From NCBI RefSeq assembly GCF_009184865.1, contig NZ_CP045096.1, forward strand, positions 2,914,001 to 2,978,000: a DNA stretch of 64,000 nt, given 5' to 3'. The stretch's first letter is position 1, and each line of letters opens with the position of its first letter. Source of the DNA: Streptomyces phaeolivaceus (GTDB lineage Bacteria; Actinomycetota; Actinomycetes; Streptomycetales; Streptomycetaceae). The position numbers and the translations under genes are program-made. A model generated the notes under the pieces. It worked only from the letters and a program-made list of their open reading frames with translations, did not search any database and had not been told where the DNA came from. This document shows positions 16,727 to 26,607 of the stretch, in pieces.

Positions 16727-17170
16727 TCAGGCCCCGAAGCGGCGTACGTACCGCCGCTGCCAGGGCGTCTCCACCGCGTGCCGGTCGTAGTGGCGGCGGA
16801 CGTACGCCACGGCCTCCTCCGGGGGTACGCCGTCCAGCACCGCCAGGCAGGCCAGCGCGGTGCCGGTGCGGCCCCGGCCGCCGCCGCAGGCGAGTTCGAC
16901 GCGGTCGGTGGCCGCCCGCCGCCAGGCGTCCCGCAGCACCTCGGCGGCCTCGGCACGGTCGCCGGGCAGCCGGAAGTCGGGCCAGCGCAACCAACGGGAG
17001 GACCAGGGCACTTCGGGCGGCTGCTTGCCGAGGCAGTACACGGCGTAGGTGGGGACTGTTCCCTCCGGGAGCGGCCGGCGCAGCCCACGGCCGCGCACCA
17101 GCCGTCCGGAGGGCAGCCGCAGCACACCCGGATCGGACGGATTCCAGGGATCGGTGGGTGTCTCCCCCAT
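16727..17170 (-). CDS. Dual-specificity/tyrosine phosphatase-like protein
   Basis: A small protein of 147 residues. The P-loop ACGGGRGRTGTALA contains the catalytic C-x5-R pattern of protein tyrosine phosphatases with Gly/Arg fill, and Trp-rich segments (WSSRWLRWPDF) precede it. Substrate, protein or small phosphoester, is unknown. It lies 3 bp upstream-to-downstream of the GntR gene on the same strand: the regulator gene ends at 17174 and this gene begins at 17170, so they are probably co-transcribed. Confidence 0.7.
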   Translation of the reverse strand: MGETPTDPWNPSDPGVLRLPSGRLVRGRGLRRPLPEGTVPTYAVYCLGKQPPEVPWSSRWLRWPDFRLPGDRAEAAEVLRDAWRRAATDRVELACGGGRGRTGTALACLAVLDGVPPEEAVAYVRRHYDRHAVETPWQRRYVRRFGA

Positions 17171-17173
17171 GGG

Positions 17174-17932
17174 TCAGCCCACCCCCCGTGACGCCTGCGC
17201 GGCCCTCGTCTCGATGCCCCGGAAGTGGTCGGACATCGCCCGCTGGGCGCCCACGACGTCGTGGGCGCGCAGGGCGGCCACGATGTCGCGGTGGCGGCGG
17301 ATGGTCAGCTCGGGGGTGGGGTCGTCGGTCCAGCCGCGGGCGCCGGCGACACGCAGGAAGACGGTCCAGAAGGCGCCGAGGAGCTGGGGGATGAGGTCGT
17401 TGCCGAGGGAGGCGTAGAGGAGTTCGTGGAAGTCGCGGTCGAGTTCGGCGACGGGTTCGCCCGCCTTCTGGGCCGCCTCCATCCGGTCGACGACGGCCGC
17501 GAGACCGTCCAGCTCCTCGTCCGCGAGGGTGGCCGCGACCCGGCGTACGAGGCCGTCCTCCAGGACCTCGCGGATCTGGAGGATCTCGGCGAGCGCGGCG
17601 GTGTCGCCGTCGGGCCGGGCGAGGGTGCGGAAGGTGAGACCGTCGACGAGGGGGGTGAGGGAGGCCTCGCCGACATAGGTGCCGTAGCCGTGCCGGATAT
17701 CGACTATGTCGAGGGCTTGCAGGGCTTTCAGGGCCTCGCGGACGGAGTTGCGGCTGACGCCGAGGTCCTCCATCAGCTCCGTCTCGGTGGGGAGGGGGGC
17801 GCCCGCCTGGAGCTTGCGGTCGAGGATGAGCTGCATGACCTCGTGCTGGATCTGGCTGCTCACCCGCCGCTCGGGCCGGCGCCGGCTCCCGCTCTCCTGA
17901 GACATGCGCCGCATCGTACGCTCGCCGGACAT
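17174..17932 (-). CDS. FadR/GntR-family regulator, probable sialic acid operon regulator
   Basis: Repressor of 252 residues. The N-terminal winged helix includes GAPLPTETELMEDLGVSRNSVREALKAL, and the C-terminal helical FCD domain has the metal-ligand pattern with RDFHELL and HRDIVAALRAHD ... DHF. FadR-type regulators such as NanR and LldR bind a small acid and release DNA. It is divergent from the transporter operon starting at 19824, with the TnpB element now between them, so control of that operon is inferred. The ATG at 17932 was chosen because GGAGGTG precedes it; shorter starts at 17914 or 17905 lack one. Confidence 0.85.
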   Translation of the reverse strand: MSGERTMRRMSQESGSRRRPERRVSSQIQHEVMQLILDRKLQAGAPLPTETELMEDLGVSRNSVREALKALQALDIVDIRHGYGTYVGEASLTPLVDGLTFRTLARPDGDTAALAEILQIREVLEDGLVRRVAATLADEELDGLAAVVDRMEAAQKAGEPVAELDRDFHELLYASLGNDLIPQLLGAFWTVFLRVAGARGWTDDPTPELTIRRHRDIVAALRAHDVVGAQRAMSDHFRGIETRAAQASRGVG

Positions 17933-18069
17933 CCGACGTCCCACCTCCGGACGGAAACCACGTGAACTGAACAAGGGAACGCCAGGTTAACGCCCTGTGG
18001 CGAAACCGGGAAACTCTCGCCCAACGGACCCTCAACCGTCGTTATTTCACACCGGACTTCCGATCGACA

Positions 18070-18112
18070 ATGATCCGCCGATGATCCGCCGATGATCCGC
18101 CGTCGATCCGCC
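18070..18112. repeat. 11-bp tandem repeats upstream of the transporter promoter
   Basis: ATGATCCGCCG is repeated three times perfectly (18070, 18081, 18092), followed by a fourth degenerate copy. The 11-bp period puts each copy on the same DNA face. The array lies 45-85 bases upstream of the -35 element and may bind a regulator. Confidence 0.85.
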
Positions 18113-18155
18113 ATTGGTCGAACCTTTGGCAGGTACGCCATTCGTGTGCGATCAC

Positions 18156-18184
18156 TTGACCACCCTCAACGGTGCTTTTAGGGT
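18156..18184 (+). promoter_or_regulatory. Putative sigma-HrdB-type promoter, cut off from its operon
   Basis: TTGACC at 18156-18161 and TAGGGT at 18179-18184 are separated by 17 bases. The transcript would start near 18191 and reach GGAGG followed by GTG at 18245, after which the TnpB element begins within nine bases. The promoter therefore seems to have belonged to the gene now displaced to the right of the element. Confidence 0.55.
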
Positions 18185-18253
18185 CACGCTGCCCCTACAG
18201 GACGTAGGACGTCGTATCTCCCTCCCTCTCTTTTTGGAGGAACCGTGCGCGAC

Positions 18254-18400
18254 TTGACATCCTCCTCTCCCCGCGGGGAGGGGATTCCTGGCTCAGGCTG
18301 CCTCCGGGAGCAGCGCTCCCGGAGGCCTTACGCCCTCGACACCAGCCGGGTTGAGACCAGCCCGGACCAGCGTCACGCGCGCGGAGTTCTTGTCCCGAGG
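18254..18400 (-). ncRNA. Putative omega/reRNA overlapping the tnpB 3' end
   Basis: In this family the guide RNA spans the end of tnpB and the element right end. Two hairpins fit: CCTCCGGGAG/CTCCCGGAGG at 18301-18325 within the last tnpB codons, and CTCCCCGCGGGGAG at 18267-18280. The scaffold would end ...GATGTCAA at 18254, and the guide would be the adjacent flank (minus strand, about 18253-18238). The 5' limit is a guess. Confidence 0.5.
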
Positions 18401-19519
18401 GGAGACGACTCCGCACGCGGTGCGGGTGTAGGTACGTTCCGACAGCGGAAGCGCGTGCTTGGTTCTCGCTCCGCACGACGCGCAGTCCATGGTGGTGTGC
18501 GCGGGATGCACGAGGCGGATGTCCCGCCCGTGCTTGCGGCCCATCTCGATCAGGGCCGTCTTGACGGCGCCGATGGCCGCGTCAGCGGCTTTGCGGGCCA
18601 TGGTGGTCTTGGCGAGGAACTTCGGCCGGAAGTCCTCGACAGCGATGGCGTCATGGTCGCGGACGACCTTCTTGGCCCACTTGCGGCCGGTGTCCTGCCG
18701 CTGCCGGGCGATCTTCGCGCAGGCGTTGGCACGCCACTGTTTCGCCTCGCGGTAGCCCTTCGAGGCGGCCTGCCCCTTCTTCGGCTTGCGGCGGGCCATC
18801 ATCCGGTCGTACCGGGTCAGCTTCGCCTGTACCTTCCGCCCGTGCCGCGGGTGGGGAAGGTCGTGGGCGTCGGATGTGGTGGTGGCGGTCTCCTTGACGC
18901 CCCAGTCCACGCCGAGCACACGGCCCGAGGCCGGGAGCGGCTCAGCCCCGGCAGCAACGACGAACGAGGCGTGCCAGTGCCCGACCGCGTCCCGGTACAC
19001 GCGCACGCCGGATGGCGCGGCCGGGAGTTCACGGGACCACACCACCGTCAGGCTGATGCCACCTGCGAGATGGAGACGGCCGTCCTCCAGACGGAACCCG
19101 CGCTGCGTGTAGTTCAGCGTGGGCAGCGCCTCACGCTTCTTCTTGGGCCGGGGCATGCCCGCGCGCTGGGGCATCGGCAGCCGCTTGTCGATGTCCTTCA
19201 GGGCCTTGGACCGGGCCTTGGCGAAGTCGCGGATGATCTGCTGCTGCGGCACCGAAGCGCCTTCACGCAGCCACGGCATACGGGCGCGGGCTTGGGTGAG
19301 CATCTCGTCGAGCCGCGCGGGGCCGCACGTCAGTTTGGCGTCGGGGTGAGTCTTGTTGTGGGCGTGCACGGCGCGGGACGTGGCCACGGCCTCATTCCAG
19401 ATCCACCGGCAGCGGTCCCACTCGGCGAGCAGGGCCGTGTGTGCGGTCGGCGACACGCGAAGCCGGTAGGCGTACCGGGCGCACCCCGTCCCCTCCGCCG
19501 TCTTCGATGGTGTCGTCAT
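18293..19519 (-). CDS. tnpB: TnpB RNA-guided nuclease (IS200/IS605 family)
   Basis: Protein of 408 residues. N-terminal OrfB helix-turn-helix region with CRWIWNEAV, then a RuvC-like nuclease with all three acidic residues visible: D205 (GVDWGVKE), E295 (VEDF) and D376 (PRDKNSA). The zinc finger has C346, C349 and C369 but Arg at 366 where a fourth Cys is expected, a single-base change from TGC to CGC. TnpB proteins cut DNA guided by an RNA made from the right end of the element. The start is ATG 19519, with repeated ATGGTGTCGTC just upstream. The element is in the leader of the transporter operon. Confidence 0.9.
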   Translation of the reverse strand: MTTPSKTAEGTGCARYAYRLRVSPTAHTALLAEWDRCRWIWNEAVATSRAVHAHNKTHPDAKLTCGPARLDEMLTQARARMPWLREGASVPQQQIIRDFAKARSKALKDIDKRLPMPQRAGMPRPKKKREALPTLNYTQRGFRLEDGRLHLAGGISLTVVWSRELPAAPSGVRVYRDAVGHWHASFVVAAGAEPLPASGRVLGVDWGVKETATTTSDAHDLPHPRHGRKVQAKLTRYDRMMARRKPKKGQAASKGYREAKQWRANACAKIARQRQDTGRKWAKKVVRDHDAIAVEDFRPKFLAKTTMARKAADAAIGAVKTALIEMGRKHGRDIRLVHPAHTTMDCASCGARTKHALPLSERTYTRTACGVVSPRDKNSARVTLVRAGLNPAGVEGVRPPGALLPEAA

Positions 19520-19580
19520 GGTGTCGTCATGGTGTCACCGCACCACTTACGGAGAGCCATCAAGCCACTACTCTGGAGTC

Positions 19581-19739
19581 ATGGATGAAGACAAGCGCAT
19601 CACCCTCCGTATGCCCGCCGACCTGCACGAGTGGCTGGTCGCTCAGGCCGGGTCCGCCCGCAGGTCCCTCAACTCCGAGATCGTCTACCGCCTGGAGGGC
19701 GAGCGCGACGCCGCCGTGGCGGACGACCAATCGCCCTGA
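19581..19739 (+). CDS. Arc-type ribbon-helix-helix DNA-binding protein
   Basis: A 52-residue protein with the ribbon-helix-helix pattern: strand KRITLRMPADLHEWL, then helix ARRSLNSEIVYRLEGE. Such proteins are dimeric repressors. The ATG at 19581 follows CTCTGGAGTC, a usable ribosome site. It is divergent from tnpB, 61 bp away, so it could control tnpB or be cargo of the element. Alternatively it is an orphan antitoxin; no toxin gene is adjacent. The transporter operon begins 85 bp downstream on the same strand. Confidence 0.75.
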   Translation: MDEDKRITLRMPADLHEWLVAQAGSARRSLNSEIVYRLEGERDAAVADDQSP

Positions 19740-19823
19740 GGGCGATCGCTCTTTCCTTGCCCTGTTCCGCAGGACGCCGATTCCTCCCCGGCCTGCATGC
19801 CTCGGCACGTTCGGAGGAGCCCG

Positions 19824-21446
19824 GTGATCCGTGACGCCCCGGCGCCGACCCGCCGGTCACTCCTGAAGTACTCCGGCGCGCTGGGCGCCGCCGCCGCCGT
19901 CTCCTCGTCGCTGGCCGCGTGTTCGGCCGGACCGGAGTCCACCAACGACACCGGTGGCTCGGGCGGCGGGAAGAACAGCACCCTGACGGCCGTCATCGGC
20001 TACGGCAACGACGGCAGCTGGGACCCGACCCAGACGGCGTCCGCCTTCTGTATGGCCGCCAACAACCACATCTACGAGGGCCTCCTCGACACGGACCCCA
20101 TCTCGCGCGAGCCGTACGCGGCGCTCGCGACGGCCGTGCCGGGCGACGCCTCCGGCACCTCCTGGAAGTTCGAGCTGCGGCCCGGTGCCACCTTCCACGA
20201 CGGCAGGCCGGTGACCGCCGACGACGTAGTCTTCGTCTACGAGCGCATCCTCGACCCCGACACCCAGACCCTCGCCAAGGGCTTCTTCGCGAGCTGGCTG
20301 AAGGAGGTCAAGAAGATCGACGCGCGGAACGTCGAGCTGGTGCTCAAGTTCCCGTTCCCGGACGGCATCTCCCGGCTGACGCTGGCGAAGATCATGCCGA
20401 AGCACGTCTACTCCCGGCCCGGTGCCTGGGAGGACGCCATCAAGGGCAAGGCGATCGGTTCGGGGCCGTACCGGCAGACCGCGCACCACCCGAAGTCCAA
20501 CACGACGTTCGAGGCGTACGCCGACTACAACGGCCCCCGCCCGGCCGCGTTCAGGAAGATGAACTGGCTGACCATCGTGGACGCGGCCCCGCGCGTCGCG
20601 AAGATCTCCGGAGCGAGCGCCGGCGCGCAGATCGCCGACAACATCCCGTACGCCAATATCGGGCAGCTGGAGAACGGCGGAATGTCCGTCCAGGGCGGCT
20701 CCGGGATGAACAACCTGTTCCTGATGTTCAACACCGAGCGCAAGCCCTTCGACGACGTCCGGGTCCGGCAGGCGCTGCATATCGCGATCGACCGGGACAA
20801 GATGATCGAGGTCGCGCTGAAGGGGCACGGAAAACCGGCGAGTTCCTTCCTGAACGAGCAGAATCCGAGCTATCGGCCCGCGAAGAGCGTGTACGCGTAC
20901 GACCCCGACAGGGCGAAGGCGCTGCTGGCGGACGCCGGGGTGAGGAAGCTGAGCATCGAGATCCTGGCGGTGAACGTCAGCTGGATCGTCGACTGTCTGC
21001 CGACGATCAAGGCGTCCTGGGACGCGATCGGCGTCGAGACGACGCTCTCCCCGCAGGAGACCACGGCCGTCTTCACGAAGATGGACCAGAAGCAGGACTA
21101 CCAGGTGGTCGCCGCCGCCTCGAACCCCAATCAGTTCGGGCTCGACGCCGATCTGATCATGCATTACAACTACGGGCCGCAGAACCTGTGGATGCGGTAC
21201 GCGCGCTGGGCCGACGATTCCGTGGCGAAGGCGCTCTTCAAGGACATGGACCGGGCCACGCAGGAACCGGACGCCGAGAAGAAGAAGACGATGGTCCAGG
21301 AGTACATCGACATCGTCGCCGAACAGGCCGTGCTCTATCCGGTGGTGCACAACGAGCTGATGACGGCGTGGAATCCGAAGCGGCTCTCCGGGATAAGGGC
21401 ACAGCCCTATCCCGGAATCAATCTTCTCCAGGCCGAGTGGGTCTAG
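19824..21446 (+). CDS. ABC transporter substrate-binding lipoprotein, peptide/sialic acid type
   Basis: Solute-binding protein family 5, about 540 residues. The N-terminus has twin arginines (TRRSLLKYSG), a hydrophobic core and a lipobox ending LAAC, so export by Tat and lipid anchoring are likely. Family features include the SRLTLAKIMPKHVY and NPSYRPAKSVY regions. The family normally binds peptides, nickel or sugars, but the operon context (aldolase and sialidase) suggests sialic acid as ligand. The GTG at 19824 has GGAGGAG four bases upstream. The next gene starts one base after its stop. Confidence 0.85.
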   Translation: MIRDAPAPTRRSLLKYSGALGAAAAVSSSLAACSAGPESTNDTGGSGGGKNSTLTAVIGYGNDGSWDPTQTASAFCMAANNHIYEGLLDTDPISREPYAALATAVPGDASGTSWKFELRPGATFHDGRPVTADDVVFVYERILDPDTQTLAKGFFASWLKEVKKIDARNVELVLKFPFPDGISRLTLAKIMPKHVYSRPGAWEDAIKGKAIGSGPYRQTAHHPKSNTTFEAYADYNGPRPAAFRKMNWLTIVDAAPRVAKISGASAGAQIADNIPYANIGQLENGGMSVQGGSGMNNLFLMFNTERKPFDDVRVRQALHIAIDRDKMIEVALKGHGKPASSFLNEQNPSYRPAKSVYAYDPDRAKALLADAGVRKLSIEILAVNVSWIVDCLPTIKASWDAIGVETTLSPQETTAVFTKMDQKQDYQVVAAASNPNQFGLDADLIMHYNYGPQNLWMRYARWADDSVAKALFKDMDRATQEPDAEKKKTMVQEYIDIVAEQAVLYPVVHNELMTAWNPKRLSGIRAQPYPGINLLQAEWV

Positions 21447-21447
21447 C

Positions 21448-22407
21448 GTGATCGCTGTTCTGCGCATTCTGATCCGGCGGGTCGCGCTGCTCGTTCCGCT
21501 GATGCTCGGAATCGTGCTGTTCGTGTTCATCGTCATGAGGTTCTCGGACGTCGATCCGGCGTCCGCGTTCTTCCAGGGCGCCAATCCGACACCGGAGCAA
21601 CTGCACGACTTCCGGGAGGAGAACGGCCTGCTGGACCCGATGCCCGTGCGCTACGCCGGCTTCATCGGCGATCTGCTGCACGGGGACATGGGGATCAGCG
21701 CGCTCACCCGGGCGCCCGTCGTCGACCAGGTCATGACCGCGCTGCCGCTCACCCTCCAGCTGACCTTCCTGGGGCTGGGCATCGCGGTCGTGCTGGCGCT
21801 GCTCGGCGGGATCACCGCGGCGATCCACCGGGACCGGCTGCCGGACCAGATCATCCGGGTGGTGTCGCTGACCGGGGTCGCGGCGCCCGGGTTCTGGCTG
21901 GCGCTGCTGATGATCCAGTATCTGGCGGTGGACCTGGGCTGGTTCCCGACCGGCGGCTACATCAACCCGGCGGACTCCCTCACCGGCTGGCTGAGGACGA
22001 TGACGCTGCCGGCGCTCGCCCTGTCGCTGCCGGTCGCGGCGCAGCTCACCCGGATCGTGCGGACCGCGATGGTGGAGGAGCTGGACAAGGACTACGTACG
22101 CACCGCGATCGGGAGCGGACTGCCGCCGAGGGTGGTCGTGGGCCGCAATGTGCTGCGGAACGCGCTGATCAATCCGCTGACCGTGCTCGGGCTGCGGGTC
22201 GGCTATCTGCTCGGCGGCGCGGTCGTCATCGAGACGATCTTCTCGCTGCCGGGGATGGGGAAGCTGATGATCGACGCCGTGAAGAACGGCGACCCGGCGG
22301 TCGTCCAGGGGGTCGTGCTGACCACGGCCGCCGGCTTCGTGGTCGTGAACCTCGTCATCGACGTGCTCTATCTGCTGGTGAACCCACGGCTGAGGGAAGC
22401 AAGTTGA
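21448..22407 (+). CDS. ABC transporter permease, DppB/OppB type
   Basis: Membrane protein of 319 residues with six predicted helices. It begins with the OppB-like N-terminal helix (LRILIRRVALLVPLMLGIVLF) and holds the EAA-type cytoplasmic loop (DYVRTAIGSGLPPRVVVGRNVLRNALINPLT). It pairs with the permease half of the fused downstream protein to form the import channel. GTG start one base after the substrate-binding protein stop, so translation is coupled. A tandem 38-bp duplication follows before the next gene. Confidence 0.9.
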   Translation: MIAVLRILIRRVALLVPLMLGIVLFVFIVMRFSDVDPASAFFQGANPTPEQLHDFREENGLLDPMPVRYAGFIGDLLHGDMGISALTRAPVVDQVMTALPLTLQLTFLGLGIAVVLALLGGITAAIHRDRLPDQIIRVVSLTGVAAPGFWLALLMIQYLAVDLGWFPTGGYINPADSLTGWLRTMTLPALALSLPVAAQLTRIVRTAMVEELDKDYVRTAIGSGLPPRVVVGRNVLRNALINPLTVLGLRVGYLLGGAVVIETIFSLPGMGKLMIDAVKNGDPAVVQGVVLTTAAGFVVVNLVIDVLYLLVNPRLREAS

Positions 22408-22440
22408 CGATCACCGCCGAGGGATGCGAGCTGAGGCCCC

Positions 22441-22516
22441 GATGCGCGGCCTGTTGCCTGGACGGGAGCTGATGCCCCGATGCGCGGCCTGTTGCCTGGA
22501 CGGGAGCTGATGCCCT
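22441..22516 (+). repeat. 38-bp perfect tandem duplication at the fusion gene start
   Basis: Two consecutive 38-base copies begin GATGCGCGGCCTGTTGCC and end GGGAGCTGATGCCC; a third partial copy (GATGTTCGGCCTG) forms the start of the next gene. Each copy contains a ribosome-site-like GGGAG and an ATG, but because 38 is not a multiple of three the copies are in different frames. Confidence 0.92.
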
Positions 22517-22517
22517 G

Positions 22518-24502
<1,985 letters not shown>

Positions 24503-24506
<4 letters not shown>

Positions 24507-25540
24507 GCGCGCTCGTGGAGGTCTCCGGCGCCCATGTCGTCCACCGGGCGCGCAGCGGCGGGGTGTTCACCCGGGACCGGGTGTACGCGCTGACCGGCGC
24601 CGATCTGATGATCGCGCCCGGGGAGACGGTGGGCGTGGTGGGCGAGTCGGGGTGCGGCAAGTCGACGCTGGCTAAGCTGCTGGTGGGTGTGGACCGGCCG
24701 ACGGCCGGGACGGTCTCCTTCCGGGGGCGGGACCTGTGGACCATGTCTCCGGCCGAGCGGCGGACGGCCGTCGGCAGCGGCACGGGCATGATCTTCCAGG
24801 ACCCGTCGACCGCCCTGAACCGCAGGCTGACGGTCCGCCGTATCCTGCGCGACCCGCTGGACGTGCACCGGCGCGGCACCCCGGCCGAACGGGAGGACCG
24901 GGTACGGGAGTTGATGTCCCTGGTCGGGCTGCCCCCGGCGCTCGCGGACGGGCTGCCCGGTCAGCTCTCCGGCGGTCAGCGCCAACGGGTCGCGATCGCA
25001 CGGGCGTTGGCCCTCGACCCCGAGCTGGTGGTGGCGGACGAGCCGACGAGCGCGCTGGACGTCTCGGTCCGCGCCCAGATCCTCAACCTCCTGCTGGATC
25101 TCAAGGAACGCCTGGGCCTCGCGCTGGTGTTCGTCTCGCACGACATCCAGACGGTACGGCGGATGAGCGACCGGGTGATCACCATGTATCTGGGCCGGAT
25201 CGTGGAGGAGACCCCGGCGGCCCTGGTCACCGACCGCGCCCGGCACCCGTACACCCGCGCGCTGTTCTCGGCGACGCCCGGTCTGCTGGACCCGATCGAC
25301 CCGATCCCGCTGGTGGGCCCCGTGCCGTCGGCGGTCCGGCCGCCGAGCGGCTGTCCGTTCCGTACCCGCTGCTGGAAGGCGGACGAGGTCTGCGGGGAGA
25401 TCGTGCCGGAGTTCACGGCCGCGTCGGCCGCCGGACACCGGTTCCGCTGCCACCATCCTGTGCAGGAGACGGAGTCGACGCGTGACCTGGTCGCCCAGGC
25501 GGTGGCCGCGCCCGCGCCCGACGCCGCACGAGGTATCTAG
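24503..25540 (+). CDS. ABC transporter ATP-binding protein, DppF/OppF type
   Basis: Second ATPase of the importer, 345 residues. Walker A GESGCGKS is near residue 50, the signature LSGGQRQR near 155 and Walker B LVVADEPTSALD near 176. An OppF-type C-terminal region carries CPFRTRCWKADEVC, which may bind an iron-sulfur cluster or zinc. It starts at GTG overlapping the previous stop by four bases, so it is coupled. Its TAG stop forms part of the CTAG at the left end of a MITE-like element, which may supply the terminator. Confidence 0.92.
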
Positions 25541-25653
25541 GGCGTGTTTCGGAAGTCCCTTCTGCTCCGCGACGCCCGGCACGTACTCTCGGCGCACCGG
25601 ACGCCGCGGAGCCGCCCTCCGGGCGACGAAGGGACTTCCGAAACACGCCCTAG
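25537..25653. mobile_element. MITE-like element, IS630-type ends
   Basis: A perfect 26-bp inverted repeat (CTAGGGCGTGTTTCGGAAGT... and its complement) at 25537-25562 and 25628-25653 bounds a 117-base segment with no coding capacity. CTAG at both ends fits the TA duplication within CTAG left by IS630-family insertion. The interior has a weaker secondary inverted repeat. It also could act as a terminator between the transporter operon and the aldolase gene. Confidence 0.75.
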
Positions 25654-25668
25654 CACGAGGGAGCCGTC

Positions 25669-26604
25669 ATGACCGTCCCCGCCCCGCTGACCGGTGTCGT
25701 CCCGCCCGTCTGCACGCCCCTGACACCGGACCGCGAGGTGGACGTCCCCTCGCTCGTCCGGCTGGTCGACCATCTCGTGGCGGGCGGTGTGGACGGGCTG
25801 TTCGTGCTCGGCTCGACGTCGGAGGCGGCCTATCTCACGGACGGGCAGCGGCGGCGGGTCGTGGAGACGGTGGTCGGCCATGTCGGCGGCCAACTCCCGG
25901 TGCTCGCCGGGGCGATCGACATGACCACGCCCCGCGTCCTGGACCATGTCCGCGCGGTGACGGCCGCCGGGGCCGACGCCGTCGTCGCCACCGCCCCCTT
26001 CTACACCCGCACCCATCCGGCGGAGATCGCCCGCCACTACCGGCTGCTCGCCGCCGGCTCCCCCGTCCCCGTCCTCGCCTACGACCTCCCGGCCTCCGTG
26101 CACGTCAAGCTGCCCGCCGATCTGGTCCTGGAGCTGGCGGCGGACGGGTCCGTCGCCGGGCTGAAGGACTCCAGCGGTGACCTGGCCGCCTTCCGTACGG
26201 TCGTCACGGGCGCCCGCGCCGACACCGCCCTCAGCGGCTTCAGCGTCCTCACCGGCTCCGAACTCGTCGTCGACTCCGCGATGGCGCTGGGCGCGGACGG
26301 CGCGGTGCCGGGGCTGGCCAACGTCGACCCCGTCGGCTACGTCCGTCTCGACCGGCTCTGCCGCGCCGGTGACTGGGACCGCGCCCGCGCCGAACAGGAG
26401 CGCCTGTGCGCCCTGTTCGCGATGGTCGGCGTCGGCGACACCACCCGCATGGGCCCCAGCTCCTCCGCCCTGGGCGCCTTCAAGGCGGCCCTCCATCTGC
26501 GCGGCGTCATCGCCTGCCCGGCCACGGCGGACCCCCAGGTCCCCCTGTCGGAGGCGGAGACCGAGCAGGTCGGCAAGTACCTGGCGGCGGTGGGCCTGTT
26601 GTAG
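25669..26604 (+). CDS. Dihydrodipicolinate synthase/N-acetylneuraminate lyase family aldolase
   Basis: A TIM-barrel class I aldolase of 311 residues. The phosphate/carboxylate loop GSTSEA is near residue 49, the Tyr of the catalytic triad in LAYDLPASVHVKL, and the Schiff-base Lys in GLKDSSGD near 165. The triad is consistent with N-acetylneuraminate lyase, cleaving sialic acid to ManNAc and pyruvate, and with other 2-keto acid aldolases. Lying between a candidate sialic acid importer and a sialidase gene makes lyase activity likely. ATG with GGGAG upstream. Its stop is three bases from the convergent sialidase stop. Confidence 0.85.
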   Translation: MTVPAPLTGVVPPVCTPLTPDREVDVPSLVRLVDHLVAGGVDGLFVLGSTSEAAYLTDGQRRRVVETVVGHVGGQLPVLAGAIDMTTPRVLDHVRAVTAAGADAVVATAPFYTRTHPAEIARHYRLLAAGSPVPVLAYDLPASVHVKLPADLVLELAADGSVAGLKDSSGDLAAFRTVVTGARADTALSGFSVLTGSELVVDSAMALGADGAVPGLANVDPVGYVRLDRLCRAGDWDRARAEQERLCALFAMVGVGDTTRMGPSSSALGAFKAALHLRGVIACPATADPQVPLSEAETEQVGKYLAAVGLL

Positions 26605-26607
26605 CCG

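Larger units (their letters stand above)
18254..19560 (-). mobile_element. IS200/IS605-group element carrying tnpB only
   Basis: The right end is marked by the characteristic sequence read on the minus strand as AGGAATCCCCTCCCCGCGGGG, then GAGGATGTCAA, with a hairpin CTCCCCGCGGGGAG. The TnpB gene fills the interior and no TnpA tyrosine transposase is present, so it needs help in trans to move. The left boundary is uncertain; 19560 is approximate, between the tnpB start and the next gene. The small RHH gene may be flank or cargo. Confidence 0.75.

Noticed and set aside
15204-18035. Very long minus-strand open frame (943 codons).
   Set aside because: It is a shadow across the AraC, methyltransferase, phosphatase and regulator genes, Arg/Pro-rich, with no recognisable domain.
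18070-18112. CRISPR array.
   Set aside because: The repeats are 11 bp with no spacers and no cas genes nearby.
18245-19588. Long plus-strand open frame starting at GTG 18245 behind a good ribosome site.
   Set aside because: Its body is antisense to tnpB and has no protein family; only the promoter, ribosome site and start codon are believable, as remains of the displaced operon start.
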